Positions 15,601 through 23,745 of a stretch of 64,000 bases of DNA are shown here, in pieces. Origin of the DNA: Exiguobacterium sp018617385 (GTDB taxonomy: Bacteria; Bacillota; Bacilli; Exiguobacteriales; Exiguobacteriaceae); NCBI RefSeq assembly GCF_018617385.1, contig NZ_JACSKA010000001.1, positions 310,001-374,000 on the forward strand, read 5' to 3'. The notes under the pieces are model-generated. The model did no database searches. It saw only the letters and a program-made list of their open reading frames with translations, and was not told the DNA's origin. How positions within the stretch are numbered: position 1 is the first letter of the stretch; the number at the start of each line of letters is the position of its first letter. A program made the position numbers and the translations under genes.

Positions 15601-16944
15601 TTAGATGATAAATAGGCTAATCAAGAACACGACGGCAAAGCCGGTGAGTCCGATAATCGTTTCCATGATCGTCCATGACTTGAGCGTGTCTTTCACGTCG
15701 AGACCGAAGTACCGGTTGACGAGCCAGAAGCCAGAGTCGTTGACGTGCGAGAGGACGGTCGCCCCTGAAGCGATGGCGATGACAATCAAACCGAGTGCCG
15801 CGCCCGTGATGTTTTGGATTTCGAGTAGCGGTGTGATGAGTCCTGCTGCCGTGACCATCGAGACCGTTGCCGACCCTTGGGCGACACGGACGACCGTCGC
15901 AATCAAGAAGGCGAGGACGATTGCCGGCAGTGGTGAGCCGGCCATCATTTCACCGAGGACGTCACCGACACCTGAGTCGATGAGCACTTGCTTGAACACA
16001 CCACCGGCCCCTGTGACGAGGATGATGATCCCGGCTGGCTCGAGTGCTTTCGTTGCAATTTCTTGTACTTCGTCACGTGAATACCCACGGCGTGTCCCGA
16101 GGAAGACGAACGTGAGAAGCGTCGCAATCGTCAAGGCGACGAACGGGTGTCCGAGGAACGTCAAGAAATCACGGACGGCGTTACCTTCATCCAAGAGAAC
16201 CGCCGAGAGCGTGTTCGCCAAGATCAAGACGAGCGGGATCAAGATGAGCGACAAGATCATTTTGAAGCTTGGTAGTTCTTTCGATGTGTCGATTTCTTTG
16301 AATTCCATGTAATCCGGAATCGTCACATGAATCTTCTTAGCAATATACTTCCCAAAAACAGGGCCGGCTAAAATCATGGCTGGAATCCCGGCGATGACAC
16401 CGAACAAGATGACCCAACCGAGGTCGGCACCGATCAAGTTCGCGACAGCGATTGGACCAGGTGTCGGTGGAATAAAGCTGTGTGTGACTGCGAGACCCGC
16501 AAGGAGCGGAATCCCATAGTAAAGAAGCGAACGTCCCGTCTTTTTGGCGAGACCGTATACGATTGGGACGAGAATGATAAAGCCGACATCAAAGAAGACC
16601 GGGACGGCGACGATGAATCCGGTGATCCCGAGCGCCCATTGCGCCTTGTCTTCACCGAACTTGCTGACGAGTGTCTGGGCGAGGCGTTCCGCGCCACCCG
16701 ATACTTCAAGCATCTTTCCGAACATCGCGCCGAGACCGACGACGACGGCGACGAAGCCGAGCGTTCCGCCCATCCCGTTTTGAATGGAGGCGATGACATC
16801 CCCGAGTGGCATGCCGGCTGCGACCCCGACGATTAAACTGACAAGTAACAACGAAACGAATGCATGAAGCTTTGTGCGAATGACCAAAAATAAGAGCAAG
16901 AAGATCCCGGCTAAGGCGATCAAAATAAGTGTTGAGCCAGACAT
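15601..16944 (-). CDS. gntP: Gluconate:H+ symporter, GntP family
   Basis: A 447-residue permease with about 12-13 transmembrane segments, the length of B. subtilis and E. coli GntP. Recognisable stretches are GGTLGFVAVVVGLGAMFGKMLEVSGGAERLA near the N terminus, GIPLLAGLAVTHSFIPPTPGPIAVA (substrate region) and the C-terminal SHVNDSGFWLVNRYFGLDVKDTLKSW. It imports gluconate for GntK. AGGGGGA precedes the ATG. It appears to have its own promoter overlapped by a cre site (16967-16995) in addition to read-through from gnd, so catabolite repression can act directly on uptake. Confidence 0.96.
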   Translation of the reverse strand: MSGSTLILIALAGIFLLLFLVIRTKLHAFVSLLLVSLIVGVAAGMPLGDVIASIQNGMGGTLGFVAVVVGLGAMFGKMLEVSGGAERLAQTLVSKFGEDKAQWALGITGFIVAVPVFFDVGFIILVPIVYGLAKKTGRSLLYYGIPLLAGLAVTHSFIPPTPGPIAVANLIGADLGWVILFGVIAGIPAMILAGPVFGKYIAKKIHVTIPDYMEFKEIDTSKELPSFKMILSLILIPLVLILANTLSAVLLDEGNAVRDFLTFLGHPFVALTIATLLTFVFLGTRRGYSRDEVQEIATKALEPAGIIILVTGAGGVFKQVLIDSGVGDVLGEMMAGSPLPAIVLAFLIATVVRVAQGSATVSMVTAAGLITPLLEIQNITGAALGLIVIAIASGATVLSHVNDSGFWLVNRYFGLDVKDTLKSWTIMETIIGLTGFAVVFLISLFII

Positions 16945-16966
16945 TGAGTATTCCCCCTAAATTCCG

Positions 16967-16995
16967 AATATGTAACCGTTTACAGTTCCTAACAA
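16967..16995 (-). promoter_or_regulatory. Internal promoter of gntP overlapped by a CcpA cre site
   Basis: Read on the minus strand, TTGTTA (16990-16995) and CATATT (16967-16972) are 17 bases apart. Read on the plus strand, ATGTAACCGTTTACA (16970-16984) matches the catabolite-responsive element consensus WTGNAANCGNWNNCW at every fixed position and fills the promoter spacer. CcpA bound here would repress gluconate uptake and phosphorylation when glucose is present. No binding has been tested. Confidence 0.75.
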
Positions 16996-17026
16996 AGGAA
17001 AAGGCCATTTCCCCGTGACCTTTTCC
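16990..17026 (-). terminator. Hairpin between gnd and gntP, probable partial terminator
   Basis: GGAAAAGG (16997-17004) and CCTTTTCC (17019-17026) form an eight-base stem with a 14-base loop; on the minus strand TTTGTTA follows. The weak T run suggests only partial termination or protection of the gnd 3' end. The T run is also part of the next promoter's -35 box. Confidence 0.5.
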
Positions 17027-17033
17027 GCATTTC

Positions 17034-17915
17034 TTACTTCTTGACGACTGCGTGACCACCGAACTCATTGCGGAGCGCGGCGACGACTTTACCTGAGAAT
17101 GTGTCGTCTTCGAGTGAGCGGTAGCGCATCATGAGCGACAAGGCGATGACGGGTGCCGCCGCCTGAAGGTCGAGTGCCGTCTCAATCGTCCATTTGCCTT
17201 CACCGGATGAGTGCATGACCCCACGAATCTCATCGAGCTTCGCATCTTTCTTGAAGGCATTCTCTGTGAGTTCCATGAGCCATGATCGGACGACCGACCC
17301 GTGATTCCATACGCGAGCGACTTGTTCATAGTCGTAGTCGAACGGGCTCTTCTCCAAGATATCGAATCCTTCGGCAATCGCCTGCATCATCCCATACTCG
17401 ATGCCGTTATGGATCATCTTCAAGAAATGACCGCTTCCGGCAGGACCCGTATACAAGTAGCCGTTCTCGACAGACAAGTCTTTAAAGATTGGTTCAATTG
17501 TCGGCCACGCATCCGCGTCACCCCCGACCATCGTACAGGCACCGTTCCGCGCCCCGTCCGTCCCACCGCTCGTTCCGCAGTCGAAGAATTTGATCTCTTT
17601 TTCGGCGAACTGTTCGGCGCGCGCGACCGAGAGCTTGTAATTCGAGTTTCCCCCGTCGATCACGATGTCGCCCGGTTCGAGTCGCTCATACAATTCGGCA
17701 AGCACGGATTCTGTAACGTCTCCGGCCGGGACCATCGCCCAGATGACACGTGGCGTCGACAATTGATTGACGACATCCTCAAGTGTCGGCACGATGGTGA
17801 ACGCGTCCGATGTGACGTCCCCGACGTCCGTCCCGACGACCGTGTGTCCGTGGTCGCTCAAGTTGAGTGCCAAGTTGTACCCCATCTTTCCTAAACCAAT
17901 CAAACCAATTTCCAT
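17034..17915 (-). CDS. gnd: 6-phosphogluconate dehydrogenase, decarboxylating, short NAD-type
   Basis: Oxidises 6-phosphogluconate to ribulose 5-phosphate and CO2. At 293 residues it belongs to the short YqeC/GntZ-like class, not the 470-residue GndA class. Features: LIGLGKMGYNLALNL (dinucleotide loop), acidic residue after beta-strand 2 (VVGTDVGD) indicating NAD preference, GGNSNYK, GTSGGTDGARNGACTMVGG (substrate loop), and KMIHNGIEYGMMQ with the catalytic lysine. AGGGGTG precedes the ATG. It is first in the gluconate operon. A close paralogue lies at 42417-43304. Confidence 0.93.
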   Translation of the reverse strand: MEIGLIGLGKMGYNLALNLSDHGHTVVGTDVGDVTSDAFTIVPTLEDVVNQLSTPRVIWAMVPAGDVTESVLAELYERLEPGDIVIDGGNSNYKLSVARAEQFAEKEIKFFDCGTSGGTDGARNGACTMVGGDADAWPTIEPIFKDLSVENGYLYTGPAGSGHFLKMIHNGIEYGMMQAIAEGFDILEKSPFDYDYEQVARVWNHGSVVRSWLMELTENAFKKDAKLDEIRGVMHSSGEGKWTIETALDLQAAAPVIALSLMMRYRSLEDDTFSGKVVAALRNEFGGHAVVKK

Positions 17916-17927
17916 ATTGTCACCCCT

Positions 17928-18014
17928 GAAAAAGAATTTTTTTCCGTCTCTGCATTTATCATATCAAAATAAATTCGATTTACAAGTGTGATTACGGAAT
18001 TTTTTTCTTTTTCG
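17928..18014 (-). promoter_or_regulatory. gnd operon promoter flanked by two CGGAA-N5-TTC operators
   Basis: On the minus strand TTGTAA (plus coordinates 17980-17985) and TATGAT (17958-17963) are 16 bases apart. Two copies of the 19-base element CGGAA-N5-TTCTTTTTC flank the promoter in opposite orientation: 17995-18013 on the plus strand, just upstream of the -35 box, and 17928-17946 on the minus strand, downstream of the start point. They differ only in the five central bases (TTTTT against AAAAA). A third CGGAA-N5-TTC lies before the RpiR gene (20615-20627). They look like regulator sites allowing looping; RpiR as the binder is inferred. Confidence 0.65.
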
Positions 18015-18017
18015 AAT

Positions 18018-18047
18018 AAAAAATCGACCTCCACAATGGGAGGTCGA
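18018..18047 (-). terminator. Intrinsic terminator of the MHYT-GGDEF-EAL gene
   Basis: TCGACCTCC (18024-18032) pairs with GGAGGTCGA (18039-18047); on the minus strand six T follow. It sits just past the stop codon at 18053. Confidence 0.8.
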
Positions 18048-18052
18048 ACGGA

Positions 18053-20560
18053 TTAACTCGATGATGCTTTCTTATATTGTTGGAAGAAGACTTCGATTTC
18101 TTCCGCCGGCAAAGGACGATTGTAGAAATATCCTTGTGCCTGGTTACATGATTCGGCTTTCAGAAAAGCGACTTGATTCTCGGTCTCGACCCCTTCCGCA
18201 ATGACGTTCAAATCGAGTTCGTGCGCCATCCGGATAATCGTTTTGACGAGCGCCGCGTCCTTCTCGTCGCTCTCGATATTTTTCGTGAAGTGCTGGTCGA
18301 TCTTGAGCGTATCGATCGGGAACAGCTTCAAATAGCTGAGGGAGGAATAGCCGGTTCCGAAATCATCGATGGAAAGATGGACCCCGAGGGCGACGAGCTC
18401 ATGCATCGTCTCGATGGCCCGGTCTGCACTTTGGATGACACTCTCGGTCAACTCGAGCTCTAAATATTGCGCCTCAAGACCGGATGCAGCGAGGGCACGA
18501 CTGACGACCTCTGGTAAATCTTTTTGTGCAAACTGAACGGCCGAGATGTTGACGGCGACCCGGAACGAGGGGATGCCCGCATCCTGCCACGCCTTGTTTT
18601 GACGACACGCCTCATTTAAAACGAACTCGCCGAGACGATGGATGCTTCCCGTCTCTTCGGCAATCGGAATGAACTCGCCAGGTGAAATCATCCCGAGGTC
18701 TGGATGTTGCCAACGGACGAGCGCTTCCATGCCAATTAAGGTTTCCGTCTCCAGTTGGATTTGCGGTTGATAGTGTACGGTGAACTCACCGCGCCCGATG
18801 CCTTTCCGTAGTGCCATGGATAAGTTGGAGCGACGGGATACTGACTCGTTCAATTCGTTCGTGAAGAACTGATACCCGTTCTTACCGTCCGCCTTCGCCC
18901 GATACATGGCGATATCAGCATTTTTAATCAATTCTTCGGCCGTATCGCCATCGGACGGATGGAGGCTAATTCCGATCGAGGCACCTGTGAATACTTCCTC
19001 GTTCTCGAGTTCGAACGGAGGATGGAGGACGTTGATCAGTTCCTGTGCGCGATGGGCGGCCAAGTTACTCTTCGTATCAGGCGACAAGATGATGAATTCA
19101 TCCCCACCAAGCCGAGCAAGTGTATCTGTTTTTTGAATCGTCGACTGGATACGGGTCGTCACTTGTTTTAAGAACTGGTCGCCAATCGAATGGCCGAACC
19201 GGTCGTTAATGACTTTAAAGTTGTCCAAGTCGATATAGTACAAGGCAAACTGTTCAGATTGAGACTGACCGAGAAGGGCGTCGAGTCGGTCGCTGAACAG
19301 ACGGCGGTTTGGAAGACCGGTGAGCGGATCCAAATAAACGAGGTCATTGATTTGTGCCTCGATCCGTTTCCGTTCGCTGATGTCACGGATGATACTACTG
19401 AAGAAGATTCCCTTATCCGTCTTCCACGTGCCGAGCGACATCTCAATCGGGACTTCGACACCGTCCTTTCGTAAGCCAATCAGTTCGACCGTTTGACCGA
19501 TGACACGTTTTTCACCTGTCGCTTCATAACGCTTCATCCCGCGCTCATGCGCATCTCGGAACCGTTCCGGGATGACGGCGACAATCGATTGTCCGACCAT
19601 CTCGTCTGTTGTGTAACCGAACAAATCGGTCGCCCCTTGGTTCCACTGAAGGATGACGCGAGTGTGGTCAGCGACGATGATGGCATCCGAGGCGGATTCG
19701 ATGATGGATTCGAATTTTAATTCTAGTTCTTCCGACTGTGCCTCGAGTTGTGATGCCGTCCGGAGCGAGATATACATCAAGATGAATAGTGTCATGACGC
19801 TCGCTGCGATGACGTAGGCGAGTAGGGTGCTGTCGACGGCATAGCCGCTGACCGGTTTGGCTACACCTTCCATCGGGGTAAAGCGAGCTGCGCCCATCCC
19901 GACATAATGCATGCCGGAAACGGCAACCCCAATCAAGACCGAACTGACCAGACGGCGCCAATGGAACCGCGAGACGTTCGGGATATAGAAGAGGATGTAC
20001 AATCCGACGAGTGACGCGACGAAGGCAACGATGGCAGATGCAATCCACATGACAGGATCATATGTGAGGATGGCGTTCATTTGCATCGCTTCCATCCCGA
20101 TGTAATGCATGGAGACGACGCCGACGCTAATCAAGAAGGCGCCGAAGACGAGCTGGATGGGTCGTGTTTCCGGATGACTGATTATCCAGAAGGCAAGTCC
20201 GGAGGCGACAACGGCCGGCACGATGGATAATAAGACGATGCCGAGATGATACGTCACGTCATCGTTTAGATGAAACGCCAACATGCCGATGAAGTGCATA
20301 GCCCAAATGCCGAGCCCGAGACTGAAGGCCCCAGCCGCGACCCAACTGAGTCGCGAGGCGTGCTTCGCATATTTCAAACGACTGCTAATATCGAGAGCGA
20401 CACCGGCAGCGAAGATGGCGACGGCGATGGAAAGAATGACGAGTGGGAAGTTATACGAGCTACTCAGGTGATGTTCGATGAGAAACAGTCCTTTCGATTT
20501 CAAATGGTACAAAGAGTGAATGAAAAAGTGCTTTATTAGAGTAGCACACTCATGAATCAC
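18053..20560 (-). CDS. MHYT-PAS-GGDEF-EAL membrane signalling protein
   Basis: An 835-codon frame encoding a c-di-GMP turnover protein. An MHYT sensor fills the first 270 residues, with the repeated M-H-(Y/F)-(I/V)-G-M motifs thought to bind copper or a gas ligand. A PAS domain follows (about 280-400; AIIVADHTRVILQWNQGATDLFGYT), then GGDEF (LARLGGDEF, intact; no RxxD inhibition site, QKTD instead) and EAL (EALVRW, IDDFGTGYSSL, KIDQHF, AEGVETE, all intact). It may both make and cleave c-di-GMP. The start is unclear: the frame opens with GTG at 20560, but the only ribosome-binding-like sequence, AAAGGA (20489-20494), precedes an ATC at 20477-20479, just where MHYT proteins usually begin. Confidence 0.9.
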   Translation of the reverse strand: MIHECATLIKHFFIHSLYHLKSKGLFLIEHHLSSSYNFPLVILSIAVAIFAAGVALDISSRLKYAKHASRLSWVAAGAFSLGLGIWAMHFIGMLAFHLNDDVTYHLGIVLLSIVPAVVASGLAFWIISHPETRPIQLVFGAFLISVGVVSMHYIGMEAMQMNAILTYDPVMWIASAIVAFVASLVGLYILFYIPNVSRFHWRRLVSSVLIGVAVSGMHYVGMGAARFTPMEGVAKPVSGYAVDSTLLAYVIAASVMTLFILMYISLRTASQLEAQSEELELKFESIIESASDAIIVADHTRVILQWNQGATDLFGYTTDEMVGQSIVAVIPERFRDAHERGMKRYEATGEKRVIGQTVELIGLRKDGVEVPIEMSLGTWKTDKGIFFSSIIRDISERKRIEAQINDLVYLDPLTGLPNRRLFSDRLDALLGQSQSEQFALYYIDLDNFKVINDRFGHSIGDQFLKQVTTRIQSTIQKTDTLARLGGDEFIILSPDTKSNLAAHRAQELINVLHPPFELENEEVFTGASIGISLHPSDGDTAEELIKNADIAMYRAKADGKNGYQFFTNELNESVSRRSNLSMALRKGIGRGEFTVHYQPQIQLETETLIGMEALVRWQHPDLGMISPGEFIPIAEETGSIHRLGEFVLNEACRQNKAWQDAGIPSFRVAVNISAVQFAQKDLPEVVSRALAASGLEAQYLELELTESVIQSADRAIETMHELVALGVHLSIDDFGTGYSSLSYLKLFPIDTLKIDQHFTKNIESDEKDAALVKTIIRMAHELDLNVIAEGVETENQVAFLKAESCNQAQGYFYNRPLPAEEIEVFFQQYKKASSS

Positions 20561-20614
20561 GGTTCTTGTCTACTTTTGTAAGGTGGGTCAATCATTTGCA
20601 TGAATCACACATTG

Positions 20615-20633
20615 CGGAATTTTTTTCGAAACG
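20615..20633 (+). promoter_or_regulatory. CGGAA-N5-TTC operator before the RpiR regulator gene
   Basis: CGGAATTTTTTTCGAAACG (20615-20633) shares the CGGAA-N5-TTC core with the two sites around the gnd promoter. It lies about 40 bases before the RpiR start codon, fitting autoregulation. Confidence 0.55.
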
Positions 20634-20669
20634 GTATCGTTAGATGAAGAAGAGAAAGGGTGATTCTTG

Positions 20670-21518
20670 ATGGAAACGATGAACGGGACGGCCCGCATCC
20701 GTGGTGCCTATTCGACACTGAGTAAGAAAGAACAACGCATTGCCGACTATATTTTGAAGCAACCAGAACAAATCATTCATCATACGATCAATCAGGTGGC
20801 AGATGATCTCGATGTGGCAGAATCCACTGTGTTTCGTTTTTGTCAGCGTGTCGGATTCAAAGGCTATCAGGCGCTGAAAATCGCACTCGCCTCAGATGTC
20901 GTCGCACCGCTCCAAGACATCCATGAAGATATTACCGAGACGGATACGGCGCTCGAAATCGCAGAGAAAATTTTTTCGACGAACGGAAAGACGATTGAGT
21001 CGACGCGTCAGATCTTAGAAGGGGTCTCTTTAGAGAAAGCCGTTGAGCTGTTCCTCGAGGCGCGCCGTATCGAATTTTTCGGGAGCGGCGGGTCGGCCGT
21101 CGTCGCCCTGGACGCGTATCATAAGTTTGTCAGGAGCGGGCTTCAAGTGAGCGCGATTCTCGAGTCGCATATGCAACTGATGTCGGCCTCACAATTGACG
21201 ACCGCAGACGTCGCCGTCGTCATCTCGCATTCCGGTGCCTCGAAAGAGACACTCGATATCGCCAAACTCTTAAAAGAGAAGGGTGTGCCGATGATTGCCA
21301 TCACGAACTATGCGAAGTCCCCTCTCTCAAAAATCGCGGACGTGTCGCTCTATACCGTGTCTCAAGAGACGGCATTCCGTTCGGAGGCGCTCGCTTCCCG
21401 CATCGCCGAACTGAGTCTGATCGATGCGTTGTTCACGGCTGTCATGATGCGTCGAGGCGAGGCGGCCCGGGCGTCGCTTCAACAGATGCGCGAGGCGATT
21501 TCGATGCGCCGAATCTGA
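20670..21518 (+). CDS. RpiR-family transcriptional regulator (HTH plus SIS sugar-phosphate domain)
   Basis: A 282-residue regulator. Residues 1-75 are the RpiR helix-turn-helix (YSTLSKKEQRIADYILKQPEQIIHHTINQVADDLDVAESTVFRFCQRVGFKGYQALKIALA); residues about 125-255 are a SIS domain (FFGSGGSAVVALDAYHKFVRSG, ISHSGASKETLDIAKLLKEKGVPMIAITN) that senses a phosphosugar. Because the gluconate operon lies beyond the MHYT gene and carries the same operator motif, it is probably a gluconate/6-phosphogluconate-responsive regulator, in place of the GntR used in B. subtilis. AAAGGG precedes the ATG at 20670; a TTG at 20667 is possible. Confidence 0.9.
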   Translation: METMNGTARIRGAYSTLSKKEQRIADYILKQPEQIIHHTINQVADDLDVAESTVFRFCQRVGFKGYQALKIALASDVVAPLQDIHEDITETDTALEIAEKIFSTNGKTIESTRQILEGVSLEKAVELFLEARRIEFFGSGGSAVVALDAYHKFVRSGLQVSAILESHMQLMSASQLTTADVAVVISHSGASKETLDIAKLLKEKGVPMIAITNYAKSPLSKIADVSLYTVSQETAFRSEALASRIAELSLIDALFTAVMMRRGEAARASLQQMREAISMRRI

Positions 21519-21601
21519 GCGAAACAGGGTTAGTTTCTACAAAAAGGTGGAAATTATAAACCCTGAGAGCAAAGCGAGGCTTAGAGAGAGAAGGTGGACC
21601 G

Positions 21602-21988
21602 ATGAACCATATTGATTTTTTATCTTCCGACCACTACAACGAGTTCAAACGGTTGGCACAACGGCTCACGGATCCGGGCAGTACCGGTCGAGAATATTTC
21701 GCCGCGCTGTATGTGATTGCGGGAAACACCCATGTTCGTGAACGGTTGCTTCCTTATATGGATTTAGAGGCAGGGAAGATCCGGACCTCGACCATCATCG
21801 ATGACAACACGTTCGATAAACGAGAATTTGTGCTCACCAAGCTCGTCATCCATCTGTATAACTCAAAAGAATGGGTCCTTCCGACCGAGTTGATTGCCTT
21901 GCCGGAAGAAGACTATAAGTTGGCGATGCAAGCAATCACGCTATGCCGCAATGAACAATTTGACGGGGTCACGATCCCGAACGACTGA
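21602..21988 (+). CDS. Hypothetical protein, DUF6075-like
   Basis: A 128-residue soluble, acidic protein. I do not know its function. The opening 'DFLSSDHYNEFKRLAQ', 'YFAALYVIAGNTHVRERLLPYMD' and the ending 'LPEEDYKLAMQAITLCR' resemble a family of small uncharacterised Firmicute proteins that I recall as DUF6075. No signal peptide, membrane segment or metal motif is visible. AAGGTGG lies before the ATG. A strong terminator follows 3 bases after the stop, so it is a separate unit, transcribed either from its own promoter or by read-through from rpiR. Confidence 0.65.
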   Translation: MNHIDFLSSDHYNEFKRLAQRLTDPGSTGREYFAALYVIAGNTHVRERLLPYMDLEAGKIRTSTIIDDNTFDKREFVLTKLVIHLYNSKEWVLPTELIALPEEDYKLAMQAITLCRNEQFDGVTIPND

Positions 21989-21990
21989 TG

Positions 21991-22022
21991 ACACCCTGTT
22001 TTGTTGGAAACAGGGTGTTTTT
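21991..22022 (+). terminator. Intrinsic terminator of the DUF6075-like gene
   Basis: ACACCCTGTTT (21991-22001) pairs with AAACAGGGTGT (22008-22018), followed by TTTTC. Confidence 0.85.
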
Positions 22023-22048
22023 CGTCGAGCCATAGAGGAGGGAATTCC

Positions 22049-23608
22049 GTGTCACTCACCACATCGATGTTAACCATTTTACTGATGCTCATGTTGCTCA
22101 TCATGATCACGCCACCGCTCTTGATTTTTTATCTGTGGCGGCGTGACCGGAACCAACGCGAACACTCCGTCCTCCGGAACTTCCCGATTCTTGGAAAGTT
22201 GCGCTATATATTTGAGAAGATGGGACCCGAACTTCGGCAATACTTGTTCCTGAATGACAATGAGGCGAAGCCGTTCTCACGGAATGATTATGAGTCGGCC
22301 GTCATCGCAGGGAAGTATAAGTCGCGCATCATCGGATTCGGCTCGGAGCGAGATTTTGAGGCAGGTGGATTTTTTCTTCAGAACGCCCTCTACCCGACGA
22401 ACCGAAACGAGCTGCGCGTTGATCAGTCAACAAAGGTATCGACGTGGGTATATGAACTCGATGAAGACAATCTGTTCACCCGAAAAGAACATCTCGTCGA
22501 ACGAGACATCTCACCCTATCTTTTAAAAGAAGAAGATACCGTTATCATAGGCGAACAGACGTGTCGGGAACCGTTCCACGTTCGTGGGCTTGTCGGTCAG
22601 TCGGCCATGAGTTTCGGGTCGCTCGGAGACAAGGCCATCACAGCGCTTTCGATTGGGCTCGGTCGCGCGGGTGGGACATGGATGAATACTGGGGAGGGTG
22701 GATTATCCGACTATCATTTAAAAGGGAATGTCGACATCATCTGTCAAATCGGACCGGCGCTCTTCGGTGTCCGGGATGAAGACGGGGCGTTTTCGGTGGA
22801 AGCGTTCAAACAAAAAAGCGCCCTCCCGCAAGTGAAGGCGTTCGAATTGAAACTCGCGCAGGGAGCGAAGACACGCGGAGGTCATATCGATGGATCAAAA
22901 GTGACCGAGGAGATCGCCCGGATTCGTCACGTACGAGTTGGGGAAACGATTGACAGTCCGAATCGTTTCTCTGAATTTCACACCCATACGGAATTGCTGG
23001 CGTTTGTCGAGAGCTTACGTGAAATCGGTGGAAAGCCCGTCGGCATCAAGCTTGTGGTCGGGAAGTTGAAAGACATCGACTCGCTCGTCCGAGAGATGGC
23101 GAGGTCTCAAATTGTACCTGATTTCATCACCATCGACGGAAGTGAAGGAGGGACGGGTGCGACGTATCAAGAGCTTGCGGATACAGTCGGTTTACCGCTC
23201 AAGGCGGCGCTCCCTTACGTGCATCGCCTCTTGATCGAGCATGGGTTGCGCGACCGAGTCAAACTGTTCGCTTCTGGGAAACTCATCACGGCAGATAAAG
23301 TCGCCATCGCCCTCGCGCTCGGCGCAGACCTCGTCAATATCGCTCGCGGACTCATGTTCAACGTCGGTTGCATCCAGGCACAGGTTTGCCACACGAATCG
23401 CTGCCCGGTCGGAGTCGCGACGACCGACCCGAAACTGCAACGTGCTCTCGTTGTCGACGAAAAGAGCTATCGGGTGACGAACTATATCATCTCGCTTCGG
23501 GAAGGACTATACAATATGGCGGCTGCGGCAGGCGTTCGTTCGCCGACGGAACTGTCACAAGAGCATGTGGTCTATCAGGAACCGGACGGCCGTGTCCGAA
23601 GCCTATGA
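22049..23608 (+). CDS. yerD: Glutamate synthase-like FMN oxidoreductase, YerD type
   Basis: A 519-residue membrane-anchored protein related to the FMN/iron-sulfur core domain of GOGAT large subunits. An N-terminal transmembrane helix (residues 7-30) is followed by the glutamate-synthase central barrel: SAMSFGSLGDKAITALSIGLGRAGGTWMNTGEGG, TIDGSEGGTGATYQELADTVGLP, LGADLVNIARGLMFNVGC. Cysteines in GCIQAQVCHTNRCPVG are the 3Fe-4S ligands. It lacks the glutaminase half, so glutamine-dependent glutamate synthesis is not assured; the reaction of this subfamily is not known to me. The start is GTG at 22049, behind GAGGAGGG; the longer in-frame opening starts inside the preceding terminator and is rejected. 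Confidence 0.88.
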   Translation: MSLTTSMLTILLMLMLLIMITPPLLIFYLWRRDRNQREHSVLRNFPILGKLRYIFEKMGPELRQYLFLNDNEAKPFSRNDYESAVIAGKYKSRIIGFGSERDFEAGGFFLQNALYPTNRNELRVDQSTKVSTWVYELDEDNLFTRKEHLVERDISPYLLKEEDTVIIGEQTCREPFHVRGLVGQSAMSFGSLGDKAITALSIGLGRAGGTWMNTGEGGLSDYHLKGNVDIICQIGPALFGVRDEDGAFSVEAFKQKSALPQVKAFELKLAQGAKTRGGHIDGSKVTEEIARIRHVRVGETIDSPNRFSEFHTHTELLAFVESLREIGGKPVGIKLVVGKLKDIDSLVREMARSQIVPDFITIDGSEGGTGATYQELADTVGLPLKAALPYVHRLLIEHGLRDRVKLFASGKLITADKVAIALALGADLVNIARGLMFNVGCIQAQVCHTNRCPVGVATTDPKLQRALVVDEKSYRVTNYIISLREGLYNMAAAAGVRSPTELSQEHVVYQEPDGRVRSL

Positions 23609-23640
23609 TTTATCTCACTAGAATGAAGGCAATCTATCAA

Positions 23641-23692
23641 AACATCCCACGAATCTGCCGATAAAGAAGGCAAACACGTGGGATGTTTTTTT
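23641..23692 (+). terminator. Intrinsic terminator of yerD
   Basis: AACATCCCACG (23641-23651) pairs with CGTGGGATGTT (23677-23687) around a 25-base loop, followed by five T. Confidence 0.75.
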
Positions 23693-23745
23693 AGCATTTT
23701 CATTGTAGAAACTACCAGATACTTGTACAATCATGTAAATGAAAG

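Noticed and set aside
15605..16312. Long open frame opposite gntP
   Set aside because: Antisense shadow of a well-conserved permease; low-complexity Ser/Thr/Arg-rich translation.
21519..21601. Inverted repeat CAGGGTT/AACCCTG after rpiR as terminator
   Set aside because: No T run follows and the stem is interrupted; kept only as an unassigned hairpin.
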